Positions 1 to 11,815 of a stretch of DNA of 64,000 nucleotides are shown piece by piece. The number at the start of each line of letters is the position of its first letter. Position 1 is the first letter of the stretch. Below the pieces are notes generated by a model. That model did no database searches, was not told the DNA's origin, and saw nothing but the letters and a program-made list of their open reading frames with translations. A program made the translations under genes and the position numbers. Source of the stretch: Hofstenia miamia (lineage: Eukaryota; Xenacoelomorpha; Acoela); assembly GCA_004352715.1 (NCBI GenBank), contig SCFE01000112.1, positions 46,672-110,671 on the forward strand. The letters are read 5' to 3'.

Positions 1-2396
1 AAATGAAATTTATTTGATCTTATATTTAACATTATCTCAAAATTTTGATAACTTAAATTGGGAATTTACATTTTCACAAATATTTCAAAATCTAGTTGCA
101 TATTATGCTACTAACAGCATTAATAATTTTGGAACATGTTATGCAGAGACAAAGAAAAATGGCATGTCAAATCTAGCTGGATATTCCAAATCTAAGAAAA
201 GAGATTGAAATAATTTAGCTTAACATGCAAATGATTATTTAATTTCAAAAAGTTGCAAAATTGAAGTAGGGAAATGCTCTACATATCATAAACGAACAGT
301 GATGGAGAATTAATTTTGATATGCGACCAAACATATTTCATCTACAGTGTGTATGACATTTCAGGTGTTAATGTTCGCGGAAGATTTACAAGCAAATTAT
401 AGATAATTTCTGCATATTTCGACCGCATGTTAATATGATTCTGCTTCGCCAATCCTTTAATATCTCAATATGGATGGTAGTCAGCAAACTAAATTTCAAT
501 TGCTTCGTTTGCTCACAGCATATAAGCTTGGGAAATGTGATAACGAATTTTTTATAGATTTCATTTAATAAATTAACACTGCTACTTTTTTCAAAATTTA
601 GAAATGCTTAAAATAATGGCAGCAAATAATCCACTATAATTATAACAAAACATGTAAGCTTGAAAATAGAAGGTAATGTATTGCTTATAACATATAATTT
701 CAGTCACAAACTCAGGATGATGATGAGAAACAATGTATATAGAGATTTAGTCTTGTGTGACTTACACCTGAATTTAGACGACCTCCAATAGATTACTGCA
801 ATCAAAGACATAAATACTAGCTACTCGTTTGCATTCATAGATCAAGAACTGAATATTAGCAGGAAGGAGTAGCAGGAACGCCTCCCTTTCAAATCAGAAA
901 CTATTGCCTTGGCTTCACTTGATATACATACACATGAATATGTAAACTAAAACAAATATGTTCGATTAATAATGTTTACATTATTTTTTAAATTTGATTA
1001 TATAATTAGTGTTATTTTTGATATTTCGTAGTTGCTTTTGAATTTTTCTAGAATGTTGTGCATAAAATCTTAATATATACTTCGTGATTAAGACGTGTCT
1101 TAAACGCCTTCGCGGCTTTAATTGACTCATATAGATATAGTTTGAAAGAGTGTTCATTTTTCACTAGCGTTTTATTGTTTGTACAATAAAAATTTCAAAT
1201 TCTAAATTTCATTTTGCCATGTACTTATTTAATCGTTTAGATGTTCGCAAATTATATTGTTTAGCTAATAAATTTCCTTCAGAAACTTCTTGAATATTCT
1301 TCAAGATTTACCGTTTATTATATTTTTGTTTAAGATTGCAAGTAATCCCAGAAGGCGAATTCGTGACATAGATTTTGTTTAATTTGATATTTATGCATAG
1401 ATTTTAAGCTTTTTTCAAAAATTTCTACGATTGTATCTGTTTAAATTCAAATAATTTCTTGAGCGTGTAAGAATCCCTTTATACTTTTGTCAATGAAACA
1501 TGAAATAGACGCAAAAGTATCTTGTTTAAAATAAGTTACTTTATTTGTATTACCAAATGCACTATTTCTCTTGAAAATAATCACTTAAAATGTTTTTTAC
1601 ATTTGGCTATGAACTCATGCAATATATTTATTTTATTTTACTATCTTATACTTTTTTGTACAGTTTTTAGACAATAGTTCATACATTGTCTTTAAATCAA
1701 ATTTTTTCAAATAATGTATAGGTTTTCAATATAATTGCCTAATTTACACTGTGATAGATGGATTTGTCTTTTATTATTAGTAGAATCCATAATAACACGT
1801 GATCATGTATTTGCGATTTAACTCAAATGCAGTTCATTTTAGTTGCAAAATAAGAGGTTTATTTTTGTCTATTAGATAAATTTTAATGCATAAAGTGATG
1901 GACTGTTGTTTAGCCTAATATATTAAATTAAGTGCAAGGTTTCATTTAGTTTTTGTAGTGAAATATCAGTTAAAGAATTGAAAAGAAGCACGAAGTGAAA
2001 TATAATTAACACAATTGCAATTCATTCATCACAAAATTGCAATCCTTCCAATTGAAATTTTGATGTAATAATAGCAATTAAGCATATGTAATTGTATATT
2101 GAAAGTAACTACTGTTAGATAAATTGCCTCAAAAATCCGTGTTCAAAATATGAGATGATAAAATCCCCAAATTTCAATTACCTTTTGACTAGTGAAAAAA
2201 TGCTATTAAAGAGGAATGTTCGCAATTTCTTTCTGAATTTTTTGTAATTTTTTTCAAATTTAATTTCTCTATTTAAGTTATTTCATAATTTAGTTGCTGT
2301 GTGGTGAAAACTATTAGAATGTTTATCTAAACATAAAAATGTTTGAGACCATTCATTTAATTTAATATACTGTTTTACAAAATTTGAATTTAAATA
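1..2396. other. AT-rich intergenic DNA, no gene seen
   Basis: All six frames are broken at short intervals. No recognisable domain, inverted repeat or RNA gene was found. The only open frames are short and start at TTG or isolated ATG codons. Confidence 0.6.
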
Positions 2397-3229
2397 TTAT
2401 TGATAACATGCATTTGAATTTGATAATAAGGAGATAATATTTTGTTTTTGTGCAAAATTGAGTATTTTATGGGACCAATGAAAAGTTTTAGACATGAGGA
2501 TGCGATGTTTTGAATTAATATTTGTAAAAAGGATTAAACAATATTGAAAGTGTGAAAGCCAGAGTCCAATTATTAATTGTTTGTGGTACGAAATATTTCT
2601 GAGATGATACCTAACTCCAGAAGCCATTTTTTTAATTTTAGCCATGAAGATTTGTTTGAAATTTAAATGATTATCAATTTCAACACCTAAATAATTAATA
2701 GATTCGCTTTGCTTTATTGGTACATTATTTACTTTAAGTTCTATGTTTTTTGTGAGATTTCTGTTTGTCTTAGGGGAGAATATTATAAATTGTGTTTTTT
2801 CAATATTTACTTTCAATTGATTATTTGAGAAATATTTTGTTAAATTTTCGATGTCATATTGGAAATTTTTAGTTGCATTTAAATCAGTACTTATAAGACA
2901 GGTATCATCTGTATATTGATAAATTTTACTGTTTTTTACCTGTTGATTTATGTCATTAACATAGATTGCAAATAGAATAGGTCCGAGAACTGTGCCCTGT
3001 GGAACCCCACGGTCCATTATTATATATATATATTTTGATTTTTTACCATTTAGTATAACTCGTTGCCTTCGATTTTTGAGGAAAGTCATTATTAAGTTAA
3101 CAGATTTGTTATCAAAATTCATTAAGTTAAAAGCGTTACTCAAATCAAGAAGTGCAACACAACTACATTTGCTTGGGGTTAAATTAGATTTTATTTGTTC
3201 TGATGTTGATGAAATTGCATCTTGAGTGC
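2397..3229 (-). pseudogene. LINE reverse transcriptase fragment (CR1/L2-like group)
   Basis: This is the palm and thumb part of a non-LTR retrotransposon reverse transcriptase. Reading the minus strand, the track starts at GYSTQDA (about 3229) and passes ALLDLSNAFN (RT motif A, where the usual SKAFD has changed). It continues through GVPQGTVLGPILF (motif B) and YTDD (motif C, where YADD is usual), then the INYLGVEID thumb motif. There is no stop for about 275 codons, but upstream sequence carries stops and neither endonuclease nor ORF1 is present, so it is a 5'-truncated copy. Motif spacing and wording match the RT of the LINE at 23349-28260, so the two belong to related families. The changed residues in motifs A and C suggest it is inactive. 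Confidence 0.85.
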
Positions 3230-3882
3230 TATAACCATTTCACTACGCTTGAGCAGTTCCAGAATCATGTCAATTATACGTTTGATAAGGGTGAAGCATA
3301 TTTCCAATGGAATTTTGGGGCACATCATGTCATTTAAAATCAAGTGTCATTATAACCCAACGACGGAAACCCTAACATTTTGATTATTCACTGGGAAAAT
3401 TATTTATTTTGTAGTGTATCCGACTGTAGATGAGCTCAAATCTACGTATATTCACTTTTTAAGTGCGATATTTTTCAAATTTTTGAACGTGTCATTTAGT
3501 GTGCAATCATTGATGTTCACATTTTTATTTCTTAATTGTAATTATGGTTCTACAGCTGTCAAAAAAATATAGTTTACTTTTTTGCTTACTGGCAATCTTT
3601 AAACAATACTGTATAGAGAGTCGTTTTTTCAAATTTGATCCTCAAACGGAAACAAGTGTGAAGCTTATTGTAATTAATTAAATATTTGTTGTTGGCCATC
3701 TTTAAATTTAACAAGAGTTGTAAACTTCTGAATTCCAATCATGCAATTCTCACAATCCAGAGGTTTCCTCAACTATAAATGTAATTCCTCAATCTCAAAA
3801 ACAGGTTACCTTAATAGAGGTTACCAAACTATTTCTGTCCCATCAGCGCAAATGCATAGATTTATATATTCATTTCTTTAAA
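3230..3882. other. Intergenic DNA, possible decayed 5' extension of the LINE fragment
   Basis: No open frame or recognisable motif. The first ~70 bases may be a decayed extension of the adjacent reverse transcriptase, but stops interrupt every frame. Confidence 0.4.
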
Positions 3883-4930
3883 TACCGTAAAATGGAGTGA
3901 ATAGGGACGGTTTTAAGCTAAACTGCTGTGTGCAAAAAACTCGCTTAATTCCGGCTTTTACGGTATCTAGTATTATGTCCACTTGTCTAACCTCTTTTGT
4001 GAAATTGTGAAATAATCTATGACGCACATGCGTTTTTTGCATTTTGATCCGATTTCTCCTTCATATAAAGTGAATAGGGACGCGAAATAATACATTGGAG
4101 TTATTCCTTTATAATTTCAAGTATTTTCTGGACAAAAGGTTACTGAGTTTTCGATTCTCAGAAATTTGAAATAAGTAATTTTTTCTTAAGAGGAACATTT
4201 TAAATATGCAATGTGTACCAACAAGCATACACAAGCTTTGTTTTTGAGCTTACAAGTTGTTTTAAGAAGCAAAATCATTTCAAACACTAACAAGAAGCAT
4301 GATATAACGAACACGAAAGTACAAAAACACATAATGAAATCACTTGAAGTCAAGAGTGAATTCTGCCATATATTATCAATGCCACCCCCCCATCTGTCTC
4401 TCAACTCTTCAGATCTCCTTCATCTTCATTTGCTTTCTCAGAGGTGGTTCCGGCAGCAATATCAGCATTATCCAGTTCAGCATTATTGTCAGGAAAATCT
4501 GCTCCTTGAACGCTCTTTCCTGGAGTAACTTCTATTTTCCTCTTTCTTTTTTTGGATTGTTCTATTCTCACTGCTCGAGTTCGAAATATAGTCACGTCTT
4601 GATATCTATGGTTTACATATGTACAATAATCATCTTAGAAAAACCTAACCAACAAGATGTCTCCAACTGCAAAAGTCAACCATGCGGAACCAAAGTTTTG
4701 ACCACTAATTTTTTTACAAAAATACTCACCAAAATATTTTCTTTCGTTATTCCAGAGTAGATAATGCAATCAAGCTAATTAATATCAATATTAATCAAGT
4801 AGTACTAGATGTGTGTGCAAAACAAATATTAAGAATAATTATTGTTAACATGTTTTTTCCATAACAAACCACTTACACTTTTTTTGTCCTTATTCACCCG
4901 CCTGTCCCTATTGACCCCATTTTACCGGTA
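3883..4930. mobile_element. pogo/Tc1-like DNA transposon remnant with TIRs
   Basis: The left end reads TACCGTAAAATGGAGTGAAT. The right end on the opposite strand reads TACCGGTAAAATGGGGTCAAT, differing by one extra G and a few substitutions. Both continue into AATAGGGAC, and TA at each outer edge fits the TA target duplication of the Tc1/mariner/pogo superfamily. The GTGAATAGGGACG block recurs subterminally near 4070. At about 1.05 kb the element is too short for a full transposase and keeps only the C-terminal tail at 4401-4595. Confidence 0.7.
4401..4595 (-). pseudogene. C-terminal tail of a pogo/Tigger-type transposase
   Basis: The minus-strand frame encodes a basic patch (QSKKRKRKIEV) followed by TPGKSV and an acidic Asn/Asp/Glu-rich tail. 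A basic patch followed by a PGKSV-type segment and acidic tail is what I recall from C-termini of DDE_1 (pogo, Tigger, jerky-like) transposases. The DDE core is not visible upstream on the minus strand, so it is a deletion remnant. The element's TIRs and TA flanks support this reading. An unrelated acidic nuclear protein is the alternative. Confidence 0.45.
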
Positions 4931-6023
4931 CTAGACTCAGCTATTCACAAAACCCTTCACAATGAGATATGTTAATACTCCAACATGCAGATGATATCAT
5001 CGACGCAGATCTGAAATCCCTATGCCCAACACGACTCATCATTCTCATCTAGAGCATTTGTTCCAATATTTTCAGGAACACGTAGACTTGCAGTAAACTA
5101 TAGTCAACTTATTAGACATTCGGAGTGTATGTCAAAAGAATACTAAATGACCTTCGATCATACCGTAAAAAAATCTCGTTGGTATTAGTTCATACAAATT
5201 TCACCGAATGAAATAATCAGAAATACATTGAAAGAGCTCCCTGTTGTACTTTCGAATACCATTCGTACACTAGTCAATCAATGTATAGGAAAAACATTTG
5301 CATAAATGCAGATATATTTCTATGGAAATTTCGCTGCCGGAAACTACACAAGTTTACTTTTATCTGATTCGTATTTGCCATTGTTAATGACCATCGTCTA
5401 GTCGTACTCGCACACTTACTATCCTGTTACTATCTTTCTTCTACACAATTGAGCATATAATCGTGCTATTTTCTATTTTAGTTATTAATTGGGATACAAT
5501 TTTTTCTAAGCCTTAGTAAGTAGAAGTTCATTAATTTTGTTAAGTTATTGTCCCATATGTTGTAAGATTATATTGTTATATTATATACATTCCGAAACCG
5601 AAAATTTAATACTACATTGTATTCTATTTTATGTTTTTGCAATTAAGAGAAATTTCTGTTTACTTCTTATGCTTCCCGCCATTATTTCATCTAAGCTATC
5701 CTCTATCAAAATATAACCAGATATCCCATGTGTACCAATCATAGAATATAACTTAAAATGATACGTTTAACAAGGAATTTTTTCAATTTCTACCAACCCG
5801 TGGCTATTAGGAATATTGCATAGATATTCAAGAGTTGTGTTTCATTAAGTTTCTAGTTAATGGAATTATGGGAGGTAATGGTTTAATGATTTTGTTTCAA
5901 AGAGCGGGGAGTTGTGAAATTCACGCCCACATGCATTTTCGCCAAGTTCGTCATAAGTTTCGCGATTCTTTTCCGCTTTAAAGCTCAATGTTAAAATTAA
6001 TGTATTAATGTATTTAGTTATTG
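4931..6023. other. Upstream region of the Gab gene, no other gene
   Basis: No coding frame or repeat was recognised. It presumably holds the promoter and any 5' untranslated exon of the Gab gene. I saw no clear TATA box position or initiator to annotate. Confidence 0.4.
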
Positions 6024-6047
6024 ATGTCTCGAGATGATAGGAAATGA
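6024..6047 (+). promoter_or_regulatory. Short upstream ORF overlapping the Gab start codon
   Basis: An ATG at 6024 opens a seven-codon frame ending in TGA at 6045-6047, out of frame with and overlapping the presumed Gab ATG at 6034. If transcription starts upstream of it, such an overlapping uORF would lower initiation at 6034. The transcript start is unknown. Confidence 0.4.
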
Positions 6048-8968
6048 GGCTGGTAAACTCTATGATGGATATCTTAAAAAATCACCTCCACCAAAATTGA
6101 TGCGCCAAAAAATACATTATAAAACCCGATTCTTTGTTCTTCGTCGACAAGAGGATGGACGAACGTTTTTGGAATATAGCCGTAAGAAAACATCCAAGCA
6201 TACTATATCTCGCATCCCAATGGATGCTTGTCAAACTATCGAAGCCTACATTAAGTTGAGAGGGTTTGATGATCGATTTGCATTTAGTGTTGTAACACCT
6301 CGTAGAACATATTTTCTAATGACAAAGGTCGAAGAAGAAATGAACGTAAGATTTAATCACTTTTAAGTGATCAGTTACTTTATTTATTAAAATAACTTAT
6401 TCACTTTTGGCCTCTTTGGTTATTTTTTTCTTGATTGACTTACATTTGTTTAATTCTCACTATTTTGACTGTCGTACAAAAGCGATGTTTCATAAATTTT
6501 AAGGGGAAACATTTAAAAATTGAAACGCTATCTTAAATATTACTTGCTCACTGTTATTCTTAAATGAAGTGGCAACCTTGTATAAACGTTTCATATATAG
6601 TGTAGATTATATTCTAATATTTACACTCCACAAATCGCTGAGTAAAAGGATCTCTAAATCTCTTTTCTATTAAAGTATTTCTACAATTTTACATATAATT
6701 CTTATTATAATAAAGCTGTGCTTAGCTATCGTGCAATTATATTCAAAATGCAATGCATTAAAAAATTTTGAATCAGTTATTTTTTAAGTTATTTTGTTAA
6801 AAACCTTTATGCTTTCGGTCCATTTCATTTTTTCCATTTATTTTAACTAATAATGGTTTATTGCTAGGGTTGGGTTGATGCAATATGCAAAGCTTGTCAA
6901 CTATATCCGGACAATGATTCTGGATTTGACAATCATGATGGTGCTTCAATCGCTACTACTACAACTAATTTATCGTCAGCAGAAATTATCAATGAAGAGC
7001 CCAAGCAAAATGGAAACTTCTTTGCCGATCCATCACCCAATATGTATTCAAATTTAGGACTTCAAACCAACTATGAAAATGTTGAAGAGGTTCAACCTCA
7101 CCGTCCCATGAATGACTCATCATATGAGTATCTTGCTGATTCGTCCAGCAGTATTCTTGATAACATGTCATCATTGTCCAGCAATGAAAATGTTTACAGC
7201 GTGATGAGTAGTAGTTCTCTGCATTCACAATATGTGCCTTCGGACAGAAATCTCACTCAATCCGATTTCTGTCTCAGCCAACACACAGGCTATAACAAGA
7301 TTAGAAATCTTTCCTTGGAAACCTCAGTTTATGCTCTTCCAAAAGATCTTTCTTCTTGTAGTTCCAGAGATGATGTTTACAGTACGACAAGCAGTTCTGC
7401 TGGAATCACAAGTCCCATGCCAATTGTAGATCGGTCAAAAAAGCCTCCCGGAGCAAAAGCAATATCCAAAAACAAACCTTTCAATATTCCCATCAATTTT
7501 GATGAATTCAACACAATTTATAATGATATTAAATCTCCTGCAGATCCGAAATCGCCAATAGTCAGATTTGCAAAGAAAGGGTCTGGCCGGTTTGACTTCA
7601 CGCCATCTGGTCTTGCTGCATTTGCCGATGAACAACGCCAATCGAATGTCACTCCAGACAGCGTTGGAACATCGAACTCATCAGATCTCAGTGGAACAGA
7701 TTCAGAGGAGGATGTTGAAAGAAAGTTGGTATATCTCGAGCTGGATGATTCAGTTGTTCCTTCAGATAAGCCAATAATTTCGAAACCACCAGCATCTTCA
7801 GTTTCGTACACAATGGTAGATGCTGACATGACTAAGGCATTATTGGAATTAACTAATAAGCGTAAAGAAGCCTATCAACGTAAGTAGCTTTTTCTTTCAT
7901 TTTTAAGTTTCGCACCATATTTTAAATGTTAATGACAAAATACACACATTTTTTAATGAGTTAGAGCTTTGTACGTTCTAAAGAGCTAGGCTGCAATAAT
8001 TTCACAAATTTTTAATTTTTTTAAGAATACACTATTTATCTGATATTTTTATACTAATATTGAATTTTTTTTCAAATAGATACAATTAAAACACTACAAA
8101 TACAGTTTAAAATACATTGCATAAGTAGTTTCCAAGCATGTTTGTAAATCATATCACTGTCCATATTTGGAGATGGCTGTATGAGACCGCTCTCCTTGTT
8201 CATCAGACATGTGTTTAAATAGCACTTTAAAAAGTGTTGTTTTATTGACATTCTGCAATCTCAAGTGTGCGTGTTTTCTAGCATGATTTCAAGAGTATTA
8301 GTTGGGCAGTTATTTACTTTATGGATTCAAACGTGCCTTCTCTCATAGTTCAAGGCGTCAATTAAATTTTCACAATTGAAAAGTTTTTTAATTGTGGTCT
8401 GGTCAGCATTCATTCTTGTTTTTGTCATTATCTAGAAACAGAAACCGTGATAATATACTGAAAATGCTTCTTTATCTTTAACTAGCTTTTTAGAAATGGT
8501 TTTACATTCCTGAGTTAAATATGTATTGTTGGTGGTATAGTACAATCACTAGGAACACCAGGAGCATATTTTTGATTGTGTCACCAATATTAATATACTC
8601 TCGCAGGACCCATTTATTGCAAGTGAAATTATCATTCTCAAATAAGCACAGATTACAAGAATACTTTATGCATCATGTCTCCAAGTCAATTAAATACACA
8701 ATTATAGTATAATCACCAATCATGTATAAACATTACTATTTAGTAAAATTTAATTCTTAATCGCTTTATAAGTTCGTCTGACTTAAACTTTGTCAGTGCG
8801 AGAGGCTGCCGTGTTTCAACTATGTTCTGCTTAGTTATCTTTGCATTGGACCTTCTGTGATTGTAGTATTTCTTCATCAGTGACATCGTACATGTACTAT
8901 TTGTATGTGATGAATTAGAAATATCAATATCTTATGCTTGTGATGAAACAGGTGAGACTTCGTCGTGA
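6034..8968 (+). CDS. Gab: Gab/DOS-family docking protein (PH domain, SHP2- and Grb2-binding motifs), three-exon model
   Basis: Scaffold adaptor that is tyrosine-phosphorylated downstream of receptor kinases and recruits Grb2, PI3K and SHP2 at the membrane. Model: exon 1 6034-6345 (donor GTAAGA), exon 2 6868-7879 (acceptor TTGCTAG, donor GTAAGT, phase 1), and probable exon 3 8952-8968, adding only R-ETSS before a stop. An in-frame TGA at 6022 supports the ATG. Residues ~5-112 form a PH domain (GYLKKSPP, RFFVLRR, then EEEMN/GWVDAIC across intron 1). Further on are YENV (Grb2 SH2-type), YSVM (p85 YxxM-type), YALP (Crk YxxP-type) and PIVDRSKKP (about 7420-7446), an exact PxxxRxxKP Grb2 C-SH3 motif. 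The C-terminal YLELD (Tyr at 7732) and YTMVD (Tyr at 7807) match the bidentate SHP2 sites of vertebrate Gab1. At ~446 aa it is shorter than Gab1. Exon 3 is the least certain part. Confidence 0.88.
6346..6867 (+). other. Gab intron 1
   Basis: A 522-bp phase-0 intron with donor AAC|GTAAGA and acceptor TTGCTAG|GGT. It splits the PH domain between EEEMN and GWVDAIC. Joining the two sides restores the expected end of a Gab-type PH domain. Confidence 0.85.
7880..8951 (+). other. Gab intron 2 (probable)
   Basis: The donor CAAC|GTAAGT is strong. The acceptor GATGAAACAG at 8942-8951 is the best candidate, but a large intron or additional exon cannot be excluded. An alternative reading from the same acceptor in another frame (VRLRREYEEQLR..., stop near 9027) looks protein-like but conflicts with the phase-1 donor. 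Confidence 0.5.
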
Positions 8969-9384
8969 ATATGAAGAGCAATTGAGGTACGAATCGATGA
9001 GTGAAACTGCGCTGCTTACAGCATAGTATTTTTGCAACCCGAAATAGCAGTCATCTATATGATGGTGTGACACACGCAAATTCTAGCAATTTCAAATGTC
9101 ATGCCATTTTTAACTCTCATGTTGCAACTTCTTTGTTAATATCTTATAGTAAAGACTAACCAAACTATTTTGAACACGTTTCAACAAAAACAGGGTGTTA
9201 CTTGTGCATTCATCACGTATATAACAAAAAGTTTCTGTTGAACTTGCGCCTCCTACATAGTAAAACATGCAACGTTGGAAACAAGATGATAAATGCCCCC
9301 TATTTTTCTTAATAAAATTTACAGATAATAATGTACTTTGCGCTTCAATTGATTACTTAAAATAATAAAAAATCTGTATGTCAA

Positions 9385-9530
9385 ATTCAGTACATTAACT
9401 AATAAATTAATACTTCTGTCAGAATATACTAATTATTCCGTTGATCAACATACTAAGAGTGTGCCTTCGATGTTTTAATTGCATGCATTTCGATTTCTCT
9501 AACCTTGAGAAATTACCAACAAAAACAAAA
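9385..9530 (+). repeat. Diverged dispersed repeat, copy 1
   Basis: It shares an ordered series of blocks with 11675-11815: ACTAATAAA, TACTTCTGT, GAAT.TAC, ATCAACATACTAA, AGTGTGC and CATTTCG.TTTCTCT, followed by TTGAGAAA. The blocks are collinear with small substitutions. No terminal structure is visible, so the family is unknown. Confidence 0.55.
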
Positions 9531-11674
9531 ATGAATTTTTCTCTGTCCTAATTTGTAATCAGCTCTAAGACTTGTTCTAGAAAAGTTTTTTTAACAACTG
9601 AATAGTGAAAATTTGTCCTCATGTTTTACATGTTTTAGTGACTTCTGCCTTTCTCAATGGGATAAGCAGGGTTTGGGAAAAAATAGACATCAATCATCAC
9701 ACCAAAATAACTTTTGAATTTGTTTTGCATTGAATTTCACGTTGCAAAATGCAAATTCAATATCATGCATCATATAATTGTATGATTGAATTGAATTTAA
9801 ATGGTGATTTGCGGAAACTATGATTAGTTTAATCGCATGAGAGCCTTGCCATTGAACCCTCAAAAACTCTTGCATCTTTCAAACAGCAATCTAAGATGAG
9901 AGAATTACAGATATCAATAAAAAAATTGCAAAAGAACTGGATTCCCTTTTGTTATACTTGGTGATCAATTGCTGTTAGAGCACGCTCTTTGGTTTTAAGA
10001 GTGAAAAAACCGGTCGAGATATGGGGTTAAATCTTTATCTTCTGTTATAAATGTATGCCCATTTGCTCTTGAATAAATATATTTTTTATTTTTCAATTAT
10101 TAAGTGTTGATATAATTGAATTGGATCTTTTTAGAAGAATTGAATAAAGCGGAATAGCGTCTTTTTGTAGATAGATTTTTGTATTTCAAGATCTTTAATC
10201 GCATGCTTTGGCAACTGCGAATCAACGCTTTTGTAAAATATTTTGGAAGCTTTATATTTTTATAGAGATTTACTAATAAAGTTTTTTTATTATCGTTGGT
10301 AAAATGCGTTTATTGTTTAATGAATTACATAATGTCATTAGTTTTTATTTTCTTGTAATTAAAGATTTCTATTTAAACTTATTCAACAAATACTGATATA
10401 ATAATGTTTGCTTTCAATTTGTTTGCAATTTTAGAATTCTTGAATGCTTGTTGCGATTTAAACGCAATATTATTTTTGTAAGATGCTTCAGTCTAAGAAA
10501 CGTCAAAAACTGCATAATTCTGTTGTATACCTACACTGTTTGATAAATACCAAATTTGAAGAAATTTTAAATGGTGAAGAATTTAAACAAGTTGCAATTT
10601 TTAGTCAATGATATTTAACCAAATAAACGTTTTCAAAAACAAAATATTGAGAATAAATGTATTCAAATGATGACATTCGATACATAATTTAATAACTAAC
10701 AGCTTTGTATTTTAAATTTCTCAATACTTAATACTTGGCAAACAAGTCTTCTTTAAGAGTTACTGCCTGCACTACAGACATAATTTATTCAATCGGGCAA
10801 ATATAATTCAAGTTAATGAATAACTTTAAATTTAATAAATCGTTATTTGGATTAGCTACATCAGATGGAATAATTCGCTTTGATATTTCATACGAAAACG
10901 GTTCATTGCAAATGAAGCAGGGCGTATAAATTGAGTTATTTTACAAATTTTAACAAATGTCTCTCCTATTTATATAGAAAATAAGAAAAAAGTTGTATTA
11001 ATGAAAACATTTTTCAAAACTGATTATAAAAAAACTGGAATATTTAAAAACCATATGAATAAATTAGACATATTCCTTTCTGAAATATTTGAATTACGAA
11101 GACCAAGAGCTATCATTAAATACGTATTAAGTAATTTTTAAAAGGAAAAAACATTATCCAAAGCTAAATTCTGTAATGCTCGGGATTTGTTTAGCATGTT
11201 AACGCCTTTATATAGTAAATTTTGAAGGGGAAATTTCAATAATGAAATATTGAAACATTTAAAAACGAAATAGATTTCATAGGATGAGGTCAGGCTTTTA
11301 GAGTGTCTTTGGTGTATTCCAATGTTATACACCCGCTATTCTTCATGATGCCTATAATGGATTGGAAAACGCTACTATTATGCTTCAAATAATCAGTCCC
11401 AACAACCAAGCTTAGTCATTGAACCAGAAAAAAACTATTTTTAAAATCTTAATAAGTGACTATCACTTTATTTGTATAGTGATTATATATAGAGGATTTT
11501 AAGAATAAATATTAATATTATTGTTGTTATAAGTTTTTTAAAAAACCCTGTAATAGGCTTTATGTTTACGAAGTATAACGCCAATAAAAAATGAAAAAAT
11601 ATACCGAAAAGGTGGTCACTAACAATAAGGACATGAGTAACACATGTAATAATTACTAATAATGAAAAAAATTG

Positions 11675-11815
11675 TTCTGTCAAATTAACTAATAAACAAT
11701 AAATTTATACTTCTGTAAGAATTTACACATTATTATGTTAATCAACATACTAAAAGTGTGCATTCGAAGTATAAATTGCATACATTTCGTTTTCTCTGAA
11801 TTTGAGAAAATACTA
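11675..11815 (+). repeat. Diverged dispersed repeat, copy 2
   Basis: Collinear partner of the copy at 9385-9530, in direct orientation about 2.3 kb away. The shared blocks and order are given for copy 1. Confidence 0.55.

Noticed and set aside
4211-4760. Plus-strand 105- and 138-codon frames
   Set aside because: They lie inside the pogo-like element opposite the transposase tail and show no motif.
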